Below, piece by piece: positions 1 through 5,788 of a stretch of 8,588 nt of DNA (its first letter is position 1; every line of letters begins with the position of its first letter). Below the pieces are notes generated by a model. The model saw nothing but the letters and a program-made list of their open reading frames with translations, had not been told where the DNA came from and ran no database searches. Source of the DNA: Pseudomonadota bacterium (GTDB lineage Bacteria > Pseudomonadota > Gammaproteobacteria > Xanthomonadales > Xanthomonadaceae); the NCBI GenBank assembly GCA_023425225.1, contig JAFADB010000123.1, positions 1 through 8,588 of the forward strand. The letters are read 5' to 3'. The translations under genes were made by a program, and so were the position numbers.

Positions 1-254
1 CGGCCGCGCCCAACCGCATCGGCTTCGACCTGGAGCGGATCATGCGCACCCGCTACCGCATCGACAGCTACCAGAAGACCTACTTCGTCATCGACGGCTT
101 CGAGCAGCTGATGGCCGCCACCGCACCGGACTTCGCGCCGATCTACGCCGGCCTGGCCGAACAGGCGCACCTGCCGGCCGGCACCGTGCTGGACGCGGAC
201 CGCGTGTTCCAGCGCGGCAGCGGCGAGGGCTGGAGCGCGGACGGCGACGTGTGA
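1..254 (+). CDS. phhA: Phenylalanine 4-monooxygenase, C-terminal part
   Basis: This is the last 83 codons of a gene that begins before the window (frame starts at base 3, stop TGA 252-254). PhhA hydroxylates phenylalanine to tyrosine in the cytoplasm using non-haem iron and a pterin cofactor. The visible stretch includes PNRIGFDLERIMRTRYRID, then QKTYFVIDGFEQL and APDFAPIY. From memory this matches the end of the catalytic domain and C-terminus of bacterial single-domain aromatic amino acid hydroxylases. The iron-binding His/His/Glu residues lie upstream and cannot be checked. The gene converges on kduD and has no evident functional link to the uronate genes. The family assignment rests on motif recall only. 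Confidence 0.85.
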   Translation, partial: AAPNRIGFDLERIMRTRYRIDSYQKTYFVIDGFEQLMAATAPDFAPIYAGLAEQAHLPAGTVLDADRVFQRGSGEGWSADGDV

Positions 255-386
255 CGGCGCAATCCTCCATTGCCGACCGACGGCGGAGGAACGCGGCGCC
301 AGCCCGGCGTAGGAGCCGCACCGGCGGCGATGGAGCCTTCCCGCCACCTGATAGTGCCAACCATCAGTTCCGTATCGAACCGACCG

Positions 387-540
387 TCGTCCCCGCGCAG
401 GCGCACTACTGTCCGGGGCAGTTCCAATCGTCGCTCCCGCGCAGGCGGGAGCCCATGGACGTTGCCTCGATCTGTACGAACGTCCCTGGATGATCGGCCG
501 TTCGGCTGCTGAAAAACGCCGCCCGCCTGCGCGGGGACGA
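387..540 (+). repeat. Repeat unit with perfect 17-bp inverted ends, copy 1
   Basis: The unit starts TCGTCCCCGCGCAGGCG (387-403) and ends with its exact reverse complement at 524-540, so the 154-bp unit has perfect 17-bp terminal inverted repeats. It contains an internal hairpin (433-452) and, near its right end, CGTTCGGCTGCTGAAA at 499-514. Copy 2 at 716-863 has the same order: left end, hairpin, TTCGGCTG block, right end. No protein is encoded. It resembles a non-autonomous REP doublet or MITE-like element. The boundaries are my estimate from the inverted ends. Confidence 0.7.
433..452 (+). repeat. REP-like hairpin inside repeat copy 1
   Basis: GCTCCCGC (433-440), loop GCAG and GCGGGAGC (445-452) form a perfect 8-bp stem. 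The flanking ATCGTC upstream and CCCA downstream are shared with the hairpin at 718-737, so the two belong to one family. Two stem positions differ between the copies, and both differences keep base pairing. Confidence 0.7.
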
Positions 541-715
541 GAACCAAGGTTCGGCGCGCAAGCCTCGCTCCAAGTCCAGGGAGTGCCCTGACGCACCGGG
601 AACCTTGCGTTCCAGGCATTCGCTGTCCCAGCGACGAAACTTCCCCGGAGAAGACGCCAGGGCCGAGCAACTGTCGGCCGAAGTAATGCGGTTCATGCCC
701 GGAAGGATCGAATCG

Positions 716-863
716 TCGTCCCCGCGAAGGCGGGGACCCAGTGCCTGTGCCTTGAAGGATGAGGCTACCGGGAGATTTCGTGGCTGGCTGCTTTCCCCGC
801 GAAAGTTCCTGGGTCCCCGCTTTACCAGCCATTCGGCTGTGGAAAGGCACTTCGTGGGGACGA
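716..863 (+). repeat. Repeat unit with inverted ends, copy 2
   Basis: The 148-bp unit starts TCGTCCCCGCGAAGGCG and ends GTGGGGACGA. The ends are complementary over 8 bp (716-723 with 856-863), or 9 bp if G715 and C864 are included. Inside it, GCGGGGACCCA (730-740) is the exact inverse of TGGGTCCCCGC (810-820). CATTCGGCTGTGGAAA (830-845) matches 13 of 16 bases of the corresponding block in copy 1. It lies in the same orientation as copy 1, 175 bp away, and is more diverged at its right end. No coding content is seen. Confidence 0.65.
718..737 (+). repeat. REP-like hairpin inside repeat copy 2
   Basis: GTCCCCGC (718-725), loop GAAG and GCGGGGAC (730-737) form a perfect 8-bp stem, followed by CCAGTG. 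This is the common form of a palindrome that recurs in intergenic regions of xanthomonads and related bacteria (recalled knowledge, not searched). Confidence 0.7.
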
Positions 864-986
864 CCACCGGAAGATTGCAAGTGTGCGGACCAGCTGACCC
901 TCAACGCCGATCAGGTACCGGCAATGCCCCGGCGCGACCGGCATCACTCCCACGGGTCGTCGCGCGGTTGCGGCAGTACGGTGCCG

Positions 987-1745
987 TCAACGCGCCAGCC
1001 AGCCGCCGTCCACCGGCAGGATCGCGCCGTTGACGTAGTCCGAGGCCGCGCTGGCCAGGAACACCGCCGCGCCGCCGAGGTCGGCCGGGGTGCCCCAGCG
1101 CGCGGCCGGGATGCGCTCCAGAATCGCCTTGTTGCGGTCCTCGTCGGCGCGCAGCTGGGCGGTGTTGTCGGTGGCCATGTAACCCGGCGCAATGGCGTTG
1201 ACGTTGATGCCGCGGGCGGCCCACTCGTTGGCCAGCAAGCGGGTGATGCCGGCCAGGCCGGACTTGCTGGCGGTGTAGGACGGCACCCGGATGCCGCCCT
1301 GGAAGGACAGCATCGAGGCGACATTGATGATCTTGCCACGGCCCTGGGCGATGAAGTGGCGCCCCGCCGCCTGCGACAGGAAGAACGCCGACTTGAGGTT
1401 GACGTCGATCACCTCGTCCCAGTCCTTCTCGCTGAAATCCACCGCGTCGGCGCGGCGGATCAGCCCGGCGTTGTTGACCAGGATGTCGAGCCGGCCGAGG
1501 CCGGCCAGGGTCTCGTCGAGGATGCGCGGCACCGGCTCGATGCTGGACAGGTCGGCGCCGATGGCGAGGAAGCGCCGGCCCAGCGCCTCGACCCGGGCGC
1601 GGGTCTCGGTGGGCGGGTTGATGCCGGCGGCGGCGATGTCGGCGCCGGCCTGCGCCAGCGCCAGCGCGATGCCCTGGCCCAGGCCGACGTTGCCGCCGGT
1701 GACCAGCGCGACCTTGCCTTCGAGGCTGAACGGATTTTGCGTCAT
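987..1745 (-). CDS. kduD: 2-dehydro-3-deoxy-D-gluconate 5-dehydrogenase (KduD)
   Basis: This is a 252-residue short-chain dehydrogenase. KduD reduces 2,5-diketo-3-deoxygluconate to 2-keto-3-deoxygluconate with NAD(P)H in the cytoplasm, the step after KduI in unsaturated uronate breakdown. Visible features are the cofactor loop TGGNVGLGQG (16-25), NNAG (91-94), Asn116, and the catalytic set Ser144, Tyr157 and Lys161 in ASMLSFQGG...SYTASKSG. The end, NAIAPGYMAT...SDYVNG...VDGGWLAR, closely matches Escherichia coli KduD as I recall it, and the length is normal for the family. The open frame runs 106 codons further upstream into kduI. The start at 1745 is preferred because MTQNPFSLEG aligns with the family N-terminus and a GAGGGG ribosome site lies 5 nt upstream. 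The gene is 47 nt downstream of kduI, so the two are probably co-transcribed. Confidence 0.95.
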   Translation of the reverse strand: MTQNPFSLEGKVALVTGGNVGLGQGIALALAQAGADIAAAGINPPTETRARVEALGRRFLAIGADLSSIEPVPRILDETLAGLGRLDILVNNAGLIRRADAVDFSEKDWDEVIDVNLKSAFFLSQAAGRHFIAQGRGKIINVASMLSFQGGIRVPSYTASKSGLAGITRLLANEWAARGINVNAIAPGYMATDNTAQLRADEDRNKAILERIPAARWGTPADLGGAAVFLASAASDYVNGAILPVDGGWLAR

Positions 1746-1750
1746 TGGAT

Positions 1751-1756
1751 CCCCTC
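1751..1756 (-). promoter_or_regulatory. Ribosome binding site of kduD
   Basis: GAGGGG on the minus strand, 5 nt before the ATG at 1745. It settles the start against the much longer open frame. Confidence 0.7.
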
Positions 1757-1792
1757 GCGGAATGCGGTGCATGCGGTTGCGCAGGCCGGGCG

Positions 1793-2647
1793 CTACTTGA
1801 GCTGGCAGATGTCCAGTACGTGCATGTCGGTGTAGTCCAGGTTCTCCCCGCCCATCGCCCAGATGAAGGCGTAGTTCGAGGTGCCGGCCCCCATGTGGAT
1901 CGACCACGGCGGCGACACCACCGCCTCGTCGTTGCGCACGACGATGTGGCGCTGCGCCTGCGGCTCGCCCATGAAGTGGTAGACGCGGTCGTTCTCGCCC
2001 AGGTCGAAGTAGAAGTAGACCTCGCTGCGGCGGTCGTGCAGGTGCGGCGGCATGGTGTTCCACACGCTGCCGGGCTTGAGGATGGTCAGCCCCAGCAGCA
2101 GCTGCGAGGACGGGCAGGTGGCCGGCACGATGTACTGGTAGATGGTGCGCTCGTTGCTGGTCTCCAACGCGCCGCGCTCCAGCGGCACCGCGTCCCTGAT
2201 CGAGATCTGCCGGGTCTCGAAACGCGCGTGCGCCGGCGTCGAGGCGAGGTAGAACTTCGCCGGGCTGGCGGCATCGGCGGAGGCGAACACCACCTCCTCG
2301 CTGCCCATCGGCACGTACAGGCCGTCCTTGGGCGCCAGCGTGTAGGCGGTGCCGTCCACGGTCACCGTGCCGGTGCCGGCGCCGACGTTGATCACCCCCA
2401 GCTCGCGCCGCTCCAGGAACGGGTGGCCGGCGGCCGAGGCCGGCTCGGTCTGCCGCGGCAGCGCCAGCGGCGCGGACACCGGCGCGGCGCCGCCGAGCAC
2501 GAAACGTTCGTAGTGGGTGTACTTGAGCGTGATCGCATCGTCGGCGAACAGGCCGTCGAGCAGGTACAGCTCGCGCAGCTGGTCGTTGCTGGCGCCCTTG
2601 ATGGCGTCGGGATGGGTGGCGTAGTGGGTCTTGCAGTACAGGGACAT
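1793..2647 (-). CDS. kduI: 5-dehydro-4-deoxy-D-glucuronate isomerase (KduI)
   Basis: This is a 284-residue cupin-type, zinc-dependent isomerase. It converts 5-keto-4-deoxyuronate, formed from unsaturated galacturonate or glucuronate, into 2,5-diketo-3-deoxygluconate, the substrate of KduD. The metal ligands are visible as His202 and His204 (PPHLHDRRSEV), Glu209 and His251 (PPWSIHMGAG). Their spacing is that of E. coli KduI (His196, His198, Glu203, His245 as recalled). The C-terminus MGGENLDYTDMHVLDICQLK is also characteristic. An upstream ATG would add 21 residues of low-complexity sequence. The start at 2647 is chosen because MSLYCKTHYATHP fits the family and GGAGAGG precedes it. It is the first gene of a kduI-kduD unit with its own promoter. 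Confidence 0.96.
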   Translation of the reverse strand: MSLYCKTHYATHPDAIKGASNDQLRELYLLDGLFADDAITLKYTHYERFVLGGAAPVSAPLALPRQTEPASAAGHPFLERRELGVINVGAGTGTVTVDGTAYTLAPKDGLYVPMGSEEVVFASADAASPAKFYLASTPAHARFETRQISIRDAVPLERGALETSNERTIYQYIVPATCPSSQLLLGLTILKPGSVWNTMPPHLHDRRSEVYFYFDLGENDRVYHFMGEPQAQRHIVVRNDEAVVSPPWSIHMGAGTSNYAFIWAMGGENLDYTDMHVLDICQLK

Positions 2648-2650
2648 GGG

Positions 2651-2657
2651 CCTCTCC
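2651..2657 (-). promoter_or_regulatory. Ribosome binding site of kduI
   Basis: GGAGAGG on the minus strand just before the ATG at 2647. The GGAG core (2654-2657) has 6-nt spacing. It supports the downstream of the two possible ATGs. Confidence 0.65.
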
Positions 2658-2696
2658 AGGGGCGGGGGCGGCTGCGCGGCCCGCAGGGTCCGGGGG

Positions 2697-2726
2697 ATTC
2701 TAGCCGGCATTGGAAACCGGTGTCAT
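2697..2726 (-). promoter_or_regulatory. Sigma70-like promoter of kduI-kduD
   Basis: On the minus strand a -35 box ATGACA (2721-2726, 5 of 6 to TTGACA) and a -10 box TAGAAT (2697-2702, 5 of 6 to TATAAT) are separated by 18 bp. Transcription would start near 2690, giving a leader of about 43 nt before kduI. Such AT-rich hexamers stand out in this GC-rich background. The -35 box overlaps the putative operator at 2710-2727, which suits repression. Confidence 0.6.
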
Positions 2727-2727
2727 T
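2710..2727 (-). promoter_or_regulatory. Putative LacI-family operator upstream of kduI
   Basis: The minus strand reads AATGACACCGGTTTCCAA, centred on a CpG. The inner 12 bp pair at 5 of 6 positions and the outer part is asymmetric. The central ACCGGT plus a CAT one base-pair step further out are shared with the stronger palindrome next to the regulator gene (4170-4187). LacI-family proteins typically bind palindromes with a central CG. The site covers the -35 box and part of the spacer of the kduI promoter. Binding by the neighbouring LacI protein is inferred. Confidence 0.5.
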
Positions 2728-3060
2728 TTGCGCTGCAAGGTGGTGGGCACGGAGCGGACCGGTCGAGCGCCCTCTTGACCCCGGTCCCTTTCGACATCTT
2801 CGAGGTGCTTGCAGGTTGCAGGTCGCAGCCCCCGCGCAGCCGCGCAGTCCGGGCAAGCATCTTGCGATTGGCCAAGGGTTGTCCCCGAGCCAGGCAGGAC
2901 CGTCGGTTAACCGTCCGACATCGGCTCTCGTTCTCCGATGCATCCTGCTCCTGGCGAGACTCCCTATCAGGGGCTACAGCAAGGCGAACCACGAAGGCCG
3001 GACCCGGGGCGAGATTCGTTCCCGATGGGCGCGCCTGACCCCGAAGAATGCCTCGGCCCG
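2728..3060. other. Long intergenic stretch upstream of the kduI promoter
   Basis: About 330 bp separate the kduI promoter from the end of the LacI-type gene. No frame here has a convincing start, family motif or ribosome site. Seen within it are an 8-bp palindrome GACCGGTC (2757-2764), which may be an auxiliary operator half, and a 10-bp palindrome CGGTTAACCG (2904-2913). Otherwise I see nothing recognisable. The length alone suggests degraded sequence or upstream regulatory sites. Confidence 0.6.
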
Positions 3061-3088
3061 GCTGAGCCAAGAGACCCGCCCGCTCAGC
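3061..3088 (-). repeat. Inverted repeat across the LacI-type stop codon
   Basis: GCTGAGC (3061-3067) and GCTCAGC (3082-3088) can form a 7-bp stem with a 14-nt loop. The 5' arm in the transcript contains the stop codon. No U-run follows, so it is not a standard intrinsic terminator. It might still slow polymerase or stabilise the 3' end of the message. Confidence 0.3.
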
Positions 3089-4145
3089 TTTCCGGCGGCT
3101 GGCAGGAATCGCGCACGATCAGGTGCGGGCGCACGCTGGCCACCGCCAGCACCTGCGCGCTCTCGGGCTGGATCAGCATCGCCGCGGCGGTGCGGCCGGT
3201 GTCGCGGGTCTGCCGCCGCACCGAGGTCAGCGGCGGCCACAACCGCGAGGCCAGCGGGCTGTCGTCGTAGCCGATCACCGACAGCTGCCGCGGGATGGCG
3301 ATGCCCAGGCGCATGGCCACGCGGTAGACGCCGGCGGCCATCTCGTCGTTGCCGGTGAAGATGGCGCTGGGCCGCGGCGACGGGCCGGCCAGCAGCTTCT
3401 CGGCCGCGGCCACGCCGGACTCGAAGGTGTAGCCGGCCTCGACGATCCGCTCGGGCGGCAGCTCCAGCCCGCGCTGGCGCAGCGCGTCGACGATGCCGCC
3501 GGTGCGCTCGTGGCTGGAGCGGTAGGCCGACGGGCCGGTGATCAGGGCGATGTCGCGGTGGCCGAGCGAGAGCAGGTAGTCGGCGGCCTCGGCCGCGCCC
3601 TCGCGGTCGTGCGTGATCACCATCTGCGAGGTGGCGTCCAGCGCCACCGCGGCGATGCGGGTGTAGCGGCAGCCGATGCCGGCCAGCATGTCGGCCAGCG
3701 CCTGGTCCTCGGAGGCGCGCGGCACCAGGATCACCCCGTGCAGCTTCTGCTGCTGCACGAAGCGGCGCACGCCCTCGATGTAGCCGGGGCTGCGGCTGTC
3801 GCACGGATGCACCACCAGCTCGAAGCCGGAGCCGCGCAGCGCGTCCAGCGCGCCGTACTGCATGTCCACCACGTACTGCGCGGTGGGATTGTCGTAGACC
3901 ATGCCGATCAGGAACGAGCGGCGGAACGCCAGCCCGCGAGCCATCGGGTCGGGCGTGTAGCCGACCTCGCGCATCAGCGCCTCGACCTTCTCGCGGGTGT
4001 CCTGGCGCACCAGCGGCGAGTGGTTGATGATCCGCGAGACGGTCTTCTTCGACACGCCCGACAGGCGCGCGATGTCGTTGATGGTCGCCGTGCGGCCCTT
4101 CAGGCCGGCCACGGACGCGGCTTCGGGTTTCTTGCGGGCGGGCAT
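3084..4145 (-). CDS. LacI-family transcriptional regulator
   Basis: This is a 353-residue DNA-binding repressor of the LacI/GalR family. The helix-turn-helix is at about 20-41 (ATINDIARLSGVSKKTVSRI). It is followed by the hinge-helix region GYTPDPMARGL (62-72), where Leu72 is the likely DNA-intercalating residue. A periplasmic-binding-protein-like effector domain covers about 78-345, with the family signatures TGNDEMAAG (264-272) and IGYDDSPLA (291-299). It sits between the GH43 gene and kduI in a uronate locus, so a uronate-pathway intermediate is the likely effector (inference). The frame stays open 116 codons upstream into the GH43 gene. The start at 4145 is chosen because the family DNA-binding domain starts about 20 residues later. 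No clear Shine-Dalgarno sequence is present. A palindromic operator lies 25-42 nt upstream, suggesting autoregulation. Confidence 0.93.
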   Translation of the reverse strand: MPARKKPEAASVAGLKGRTATINDIARLSGVSKKTVSRIINHSPLVRQDTREKVEALMREVGYTPDPMARGLAFRRSFLIGMVYDNPTAQYVVDMQYGALDALRGSGFELVVHPCDSRSPGYIEGVRRFVQQQKLHGVILVPRASEDQALADMLAGIGCRYTRIAAVALDATSQMVITHDREGAAEAADYLLSLGHRDIALITGPSAYRSSHERTGGIVDALRQRGLELPPERIVEAGYTFESGVAAAEKLLAGPSPRPSAIFTGNDEMAAGVYRVAMRLGIAIPRQLSVIGYDDSPLASRLWPPLTSVRRQTRDTGRTAAAMLIQPESAQVLAVASVRPHLIVRDSCQPPES

Positions 4146-4169
4146 GTCGTGGAACCGATGGGATGCCGC

Positions 4170-4187
4170 GATTCTACCGGTAGCATC
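4170..4187 (-). promoter_or_regulatory. Putative operator of the LacI-family regulator
   Basis: GATTCTACCGGTAGCATC on the plus strand is an 18-bp palindrome with 8 of 9 pairs matched and a central CpG, the usual architecture of LacI-family operators. It fills much of the 43-bp gap between the GH43 stop and the regulator's start. The minus strand carries TAGAAT (4171-4176) at its downstream edge, which could serve as a -10 box, although no good -35 box is spaced correctly. It shares ACCGGT and a flanking CAT with the site upstream of kduI. Confidence 0.65.
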
Positions 4188-4188
4188 G

Positions 4189-5745
4189 TCAATCCAGCGC
4201 CTGGTAGCGGAAGCGGCGGAAGTGCACGCGGCCGTCGCCGGCGGCGTACAGCGCCGGCCTGAGCGCGAGGAAGCGGCCGGCGACGTTGTGGTGGTAGCCG
4301 GAGACCTCCATCTGCACCGGGTACTTCTCCCAGGTCTCGCCGTCGCTGCTGGTGTGCACGGTGAGTATGTGGCGGTCGTTGCTGACCCGCATCCACAGCC
4401 GCCCGCCCGTGCGGCTGGGCGCCAGCGCGGCCGGGCGCTCCTCGCCGTAGCGGTGCATGACGAACTGCTCGCCGTTGCTGCCGACGCCGGCATACAGGCG
4501 CTCGCTGTAGAACAGCAGCACGCCCCCCTGGGCGCCGGGCTCGATCTCCATCTCGACCTCGAACCGGTAGGCCGGGTCGGTGGCGATCACCGTCAGCGGC
4601 GAGCTGTCGCGCGGCGTGCGACCCTTGCCCTGCACGCTCATCACCCCGTCGCCGAACGCCAGCCGCTGCGCCTCGCCGGGCGCCGGGTCGTGGAACGCCC
4701 ACTGCGGGCCGAGGCGGCCTCCGCGGAAGTCGTCCGACAGCGCCAGCCCATGCGGCACCGCCTCGCCGGCAGGCTTGGGCAGCGGTGCGCCGAGGTCGCC
4801 GCCGGCGGCGGCGAACCAGCCATCGGGCGTCCACTCGACCGGCTCCAGCAGCGCCTGCCGGCCCAGCGTCCAGTAGCCGTTCTCGTAGCCGTGGTAGAGC
4901 ATCCACCAGCGCCCGGCGATGTCCTCCACCAAGGTGGCGTGGCCGCGCGACCACCACGGCTCGTCGCGGCTGGCGGTGCGCACGATGGGATTGCCCGGCG
5001 CGTTCTGCCACGGCCCGTGGATCGAGCGCGAGCGCGCGGCGATCACCATGTGCCCGGTCGGCGGGCCGGCGGTGCCGCCGACCGCGGTGACCATGTAGTA
5101 CCAGCCGTCGCGGAAGGCGATCTTGGGCCCTTCCTGGGCGTAGGCCTCCACGTCCCAGTCCTGCGGGTAGCGCCAGCCGTCGTAGACGTGCCGCGGCTGG
5201 CCGGCCACGCGCAGGCCGTCGTCGCTGAGCTGCACGTAGTCGCCGCCGCTGAGGAACAGGTAGCGCTTGCCGTCCTCGCCGACCGCGTGGCCGGGATCGA
5301 TGTAGCCCTCCAGCCCCAGGTCCACCGGCTCGCTCCAGGGTCCTTCGATGGCGTCGGCCCAGACCACGTAGTTGTTGCGGCGCTGGCCGGTGCGGGCCGG
5401 GAAGTAGATGTAGTAGCGGCCGTCGTGGCGCACCAGGTCCGGCGCCCAGATCGCGCCGACGTTGGTGGCGATGGCATGGCCGATGGGCTGCCAGTTCACC
5501 AGGTCGCGCGAGTGCCACAGCGGCAGCCCGGGATAGGCGTCGAACGAGGACAGGGTGAGGTAGTAGTCCCGGCCCACGCGCAGCACCGACGGATCGGGAT
5601 GGTCGCCGGCCAGCACCGGGTTGAGGTAGGTGCCGTCGCCGCGGTCGGCGATGCGCTGGTGCTCGATGCCGCGCTTCCAGTCGGCGCCGTGGGCGCCGGC
5701 GCAGGCCAGCATGGCGAGCAGCAGGCACGGGATCCATCTGCGCAT
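4189..5745 (-). CDS. Secreted glycoside hydrolase family 43 protein with C-terminal beta-sandwich
   Basis: This is a 518-residue enzyme with an N-terminal signal peptide (MRRWIPCLLLAMLACAGAHG), probably cleaved near residue 20, so it is likely periplasmic or secreted. The GH43 five-bladed propeller covers about 40-315. The three catalytic carboxylates can be placed at Asp51 (GDHPDPSV), Asp103 (WAPDLV) and Glu205 (AQEGPK). The conserved His269 is in RGHATLVED. Residues about 335-515 form a concanavalin-like domain seen in GH43 beta-xylosidases and arabinofuranosidases. The exact substrate (xylose, arabinose or galactose side chains) cannot be read from the sequence. The gene starts 43 nt after the TRAP permease gene and probably shares its transcript. 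An in-frame ATG nine codons upstream is less likely, because GAGGA lies 7 nt before the chosen start. Confidence 0.9.
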   Translation of the reverse strand: MRRWIPCLLLAMLACAGAHGADWKRGIEHQRIADRGDGTYLNPVLAGDHPDPSVLRVGRDYYLTLSSFDAYPGLPLWHSRDLVNWQPIGHAIATNVGAIWAPDLVRHDGRYYIYFPARTGQRRNNYVVWADAIEGPWSEPVDLGLEGYIDPGHAVGEDGKRYLFLSGGDYVQLSDDGLRVAGQPRHVYDGWRYPQDWDVEAYAQEGPKIAFRDGWYYMVTAVGGTAGPPTGHMVIAARSRSIHGPWQNAPGNPIVRTASRDEPWWSRGHATLVEDIAGRWWMLYHGYENGYWTLGRQALLEPVEWTPDGWFAAAGGDLGAPLPKPAGEAVPHGLALSDDFRGGRLGPQWAFHDPAPGEAQRLAFGDGVMSVQGKGRTPRDSSPLTVIATDPAYRFEVEMEIEPGAQGGVLLFYSERLYAGVGSNGEQFVMHRYGEERPAALAPSRTGGRLWMRVSNDRHILTVHTSSDGETWEKYPVQMEVSGYHHNVAGRFLALRPALYAAGDGRVHFRRFRYQALD

Positions 5746-5752
5746 CACGGTG

Positions 5753-5757
5753 TCCTC
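5753..5757 (-). promoter_or_regulatory. Ribosome binding site of the GH43 gene
   Basis: GAGGA on the minus strand, 7 nt before the ATG at 5745. It favours the start that puts the signal peptide at the very N-terminus. Confidence 0.65.
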
Positions 5758-5788
5758 GGGCATTTGCAACACGTCGGCATCGCCGCCG

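Larger units (their letters stand above)
255..986. other. Convergent intergenic region with repeats, no credible gene
   Basis: These 732 bp lie between the 3' ends of phhA (+) and kduD (-). Open frames crossing the region translate into arginine/glycine/proline-rich text that changes character at each repeat and has no recognisable domain. The region contains two copies of a repeat unit (387-540 and 716-863), two 8-bp-stem hairpins, and a small GC hairpin at 315-328 (GCCGC/GCGGC). Nothing recognisable was seen in 541-714 or 865-986. No hairpin followed by a T-run, which would mark a classical terminator, was found. The repeat hairpins may serve that role for both genes. Confidence 0.75.

Noticed and set aside
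761..778. Operator-like GAGGCTACCGGGAGATTT in the repeat region
   Set aside because: It resembles the regulator operator at 14 of 18 positions on one strand but is not itself a good palindrome. It lies downstream of kduD inside a repeat, with no gene to control.
387..863. Possible CRISPR array in the repeat region
   Set aside because: The repeats are palindromic, of differing lengths and irregularly spaced. There are no uniform spacers and no cas genes.
143..904. Long minus-strand open frames (up to 253 codons) across the phhA-kduD gap
   Set aside because: They are composed of translated hairpin repeats (recurring RLRGDD or PAQAGG-like text), overlap phhA, and show no domain or ribosome site.
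987..2063. 358-residue version of KduD
   Set aside because: The N-terminal extension is read from the kduI coding region in another frame. The family start and ribosome site are at 1745.
2723..3070. 115-codon minus-strand open frame between the regulator and kduI
   Set aside because: It has no recognisable motif or ribosome site and a random-looking, Arg/Ser-rich composition. It would also cover the -35 box and part of the operator of kduI.
4562..4569. ACCGGT core inside the GH43 coding region
   Set aside because: It has poor flanking symmetry and is explained by the codons for the conserved YRFE stretch. No promoter is nearby.
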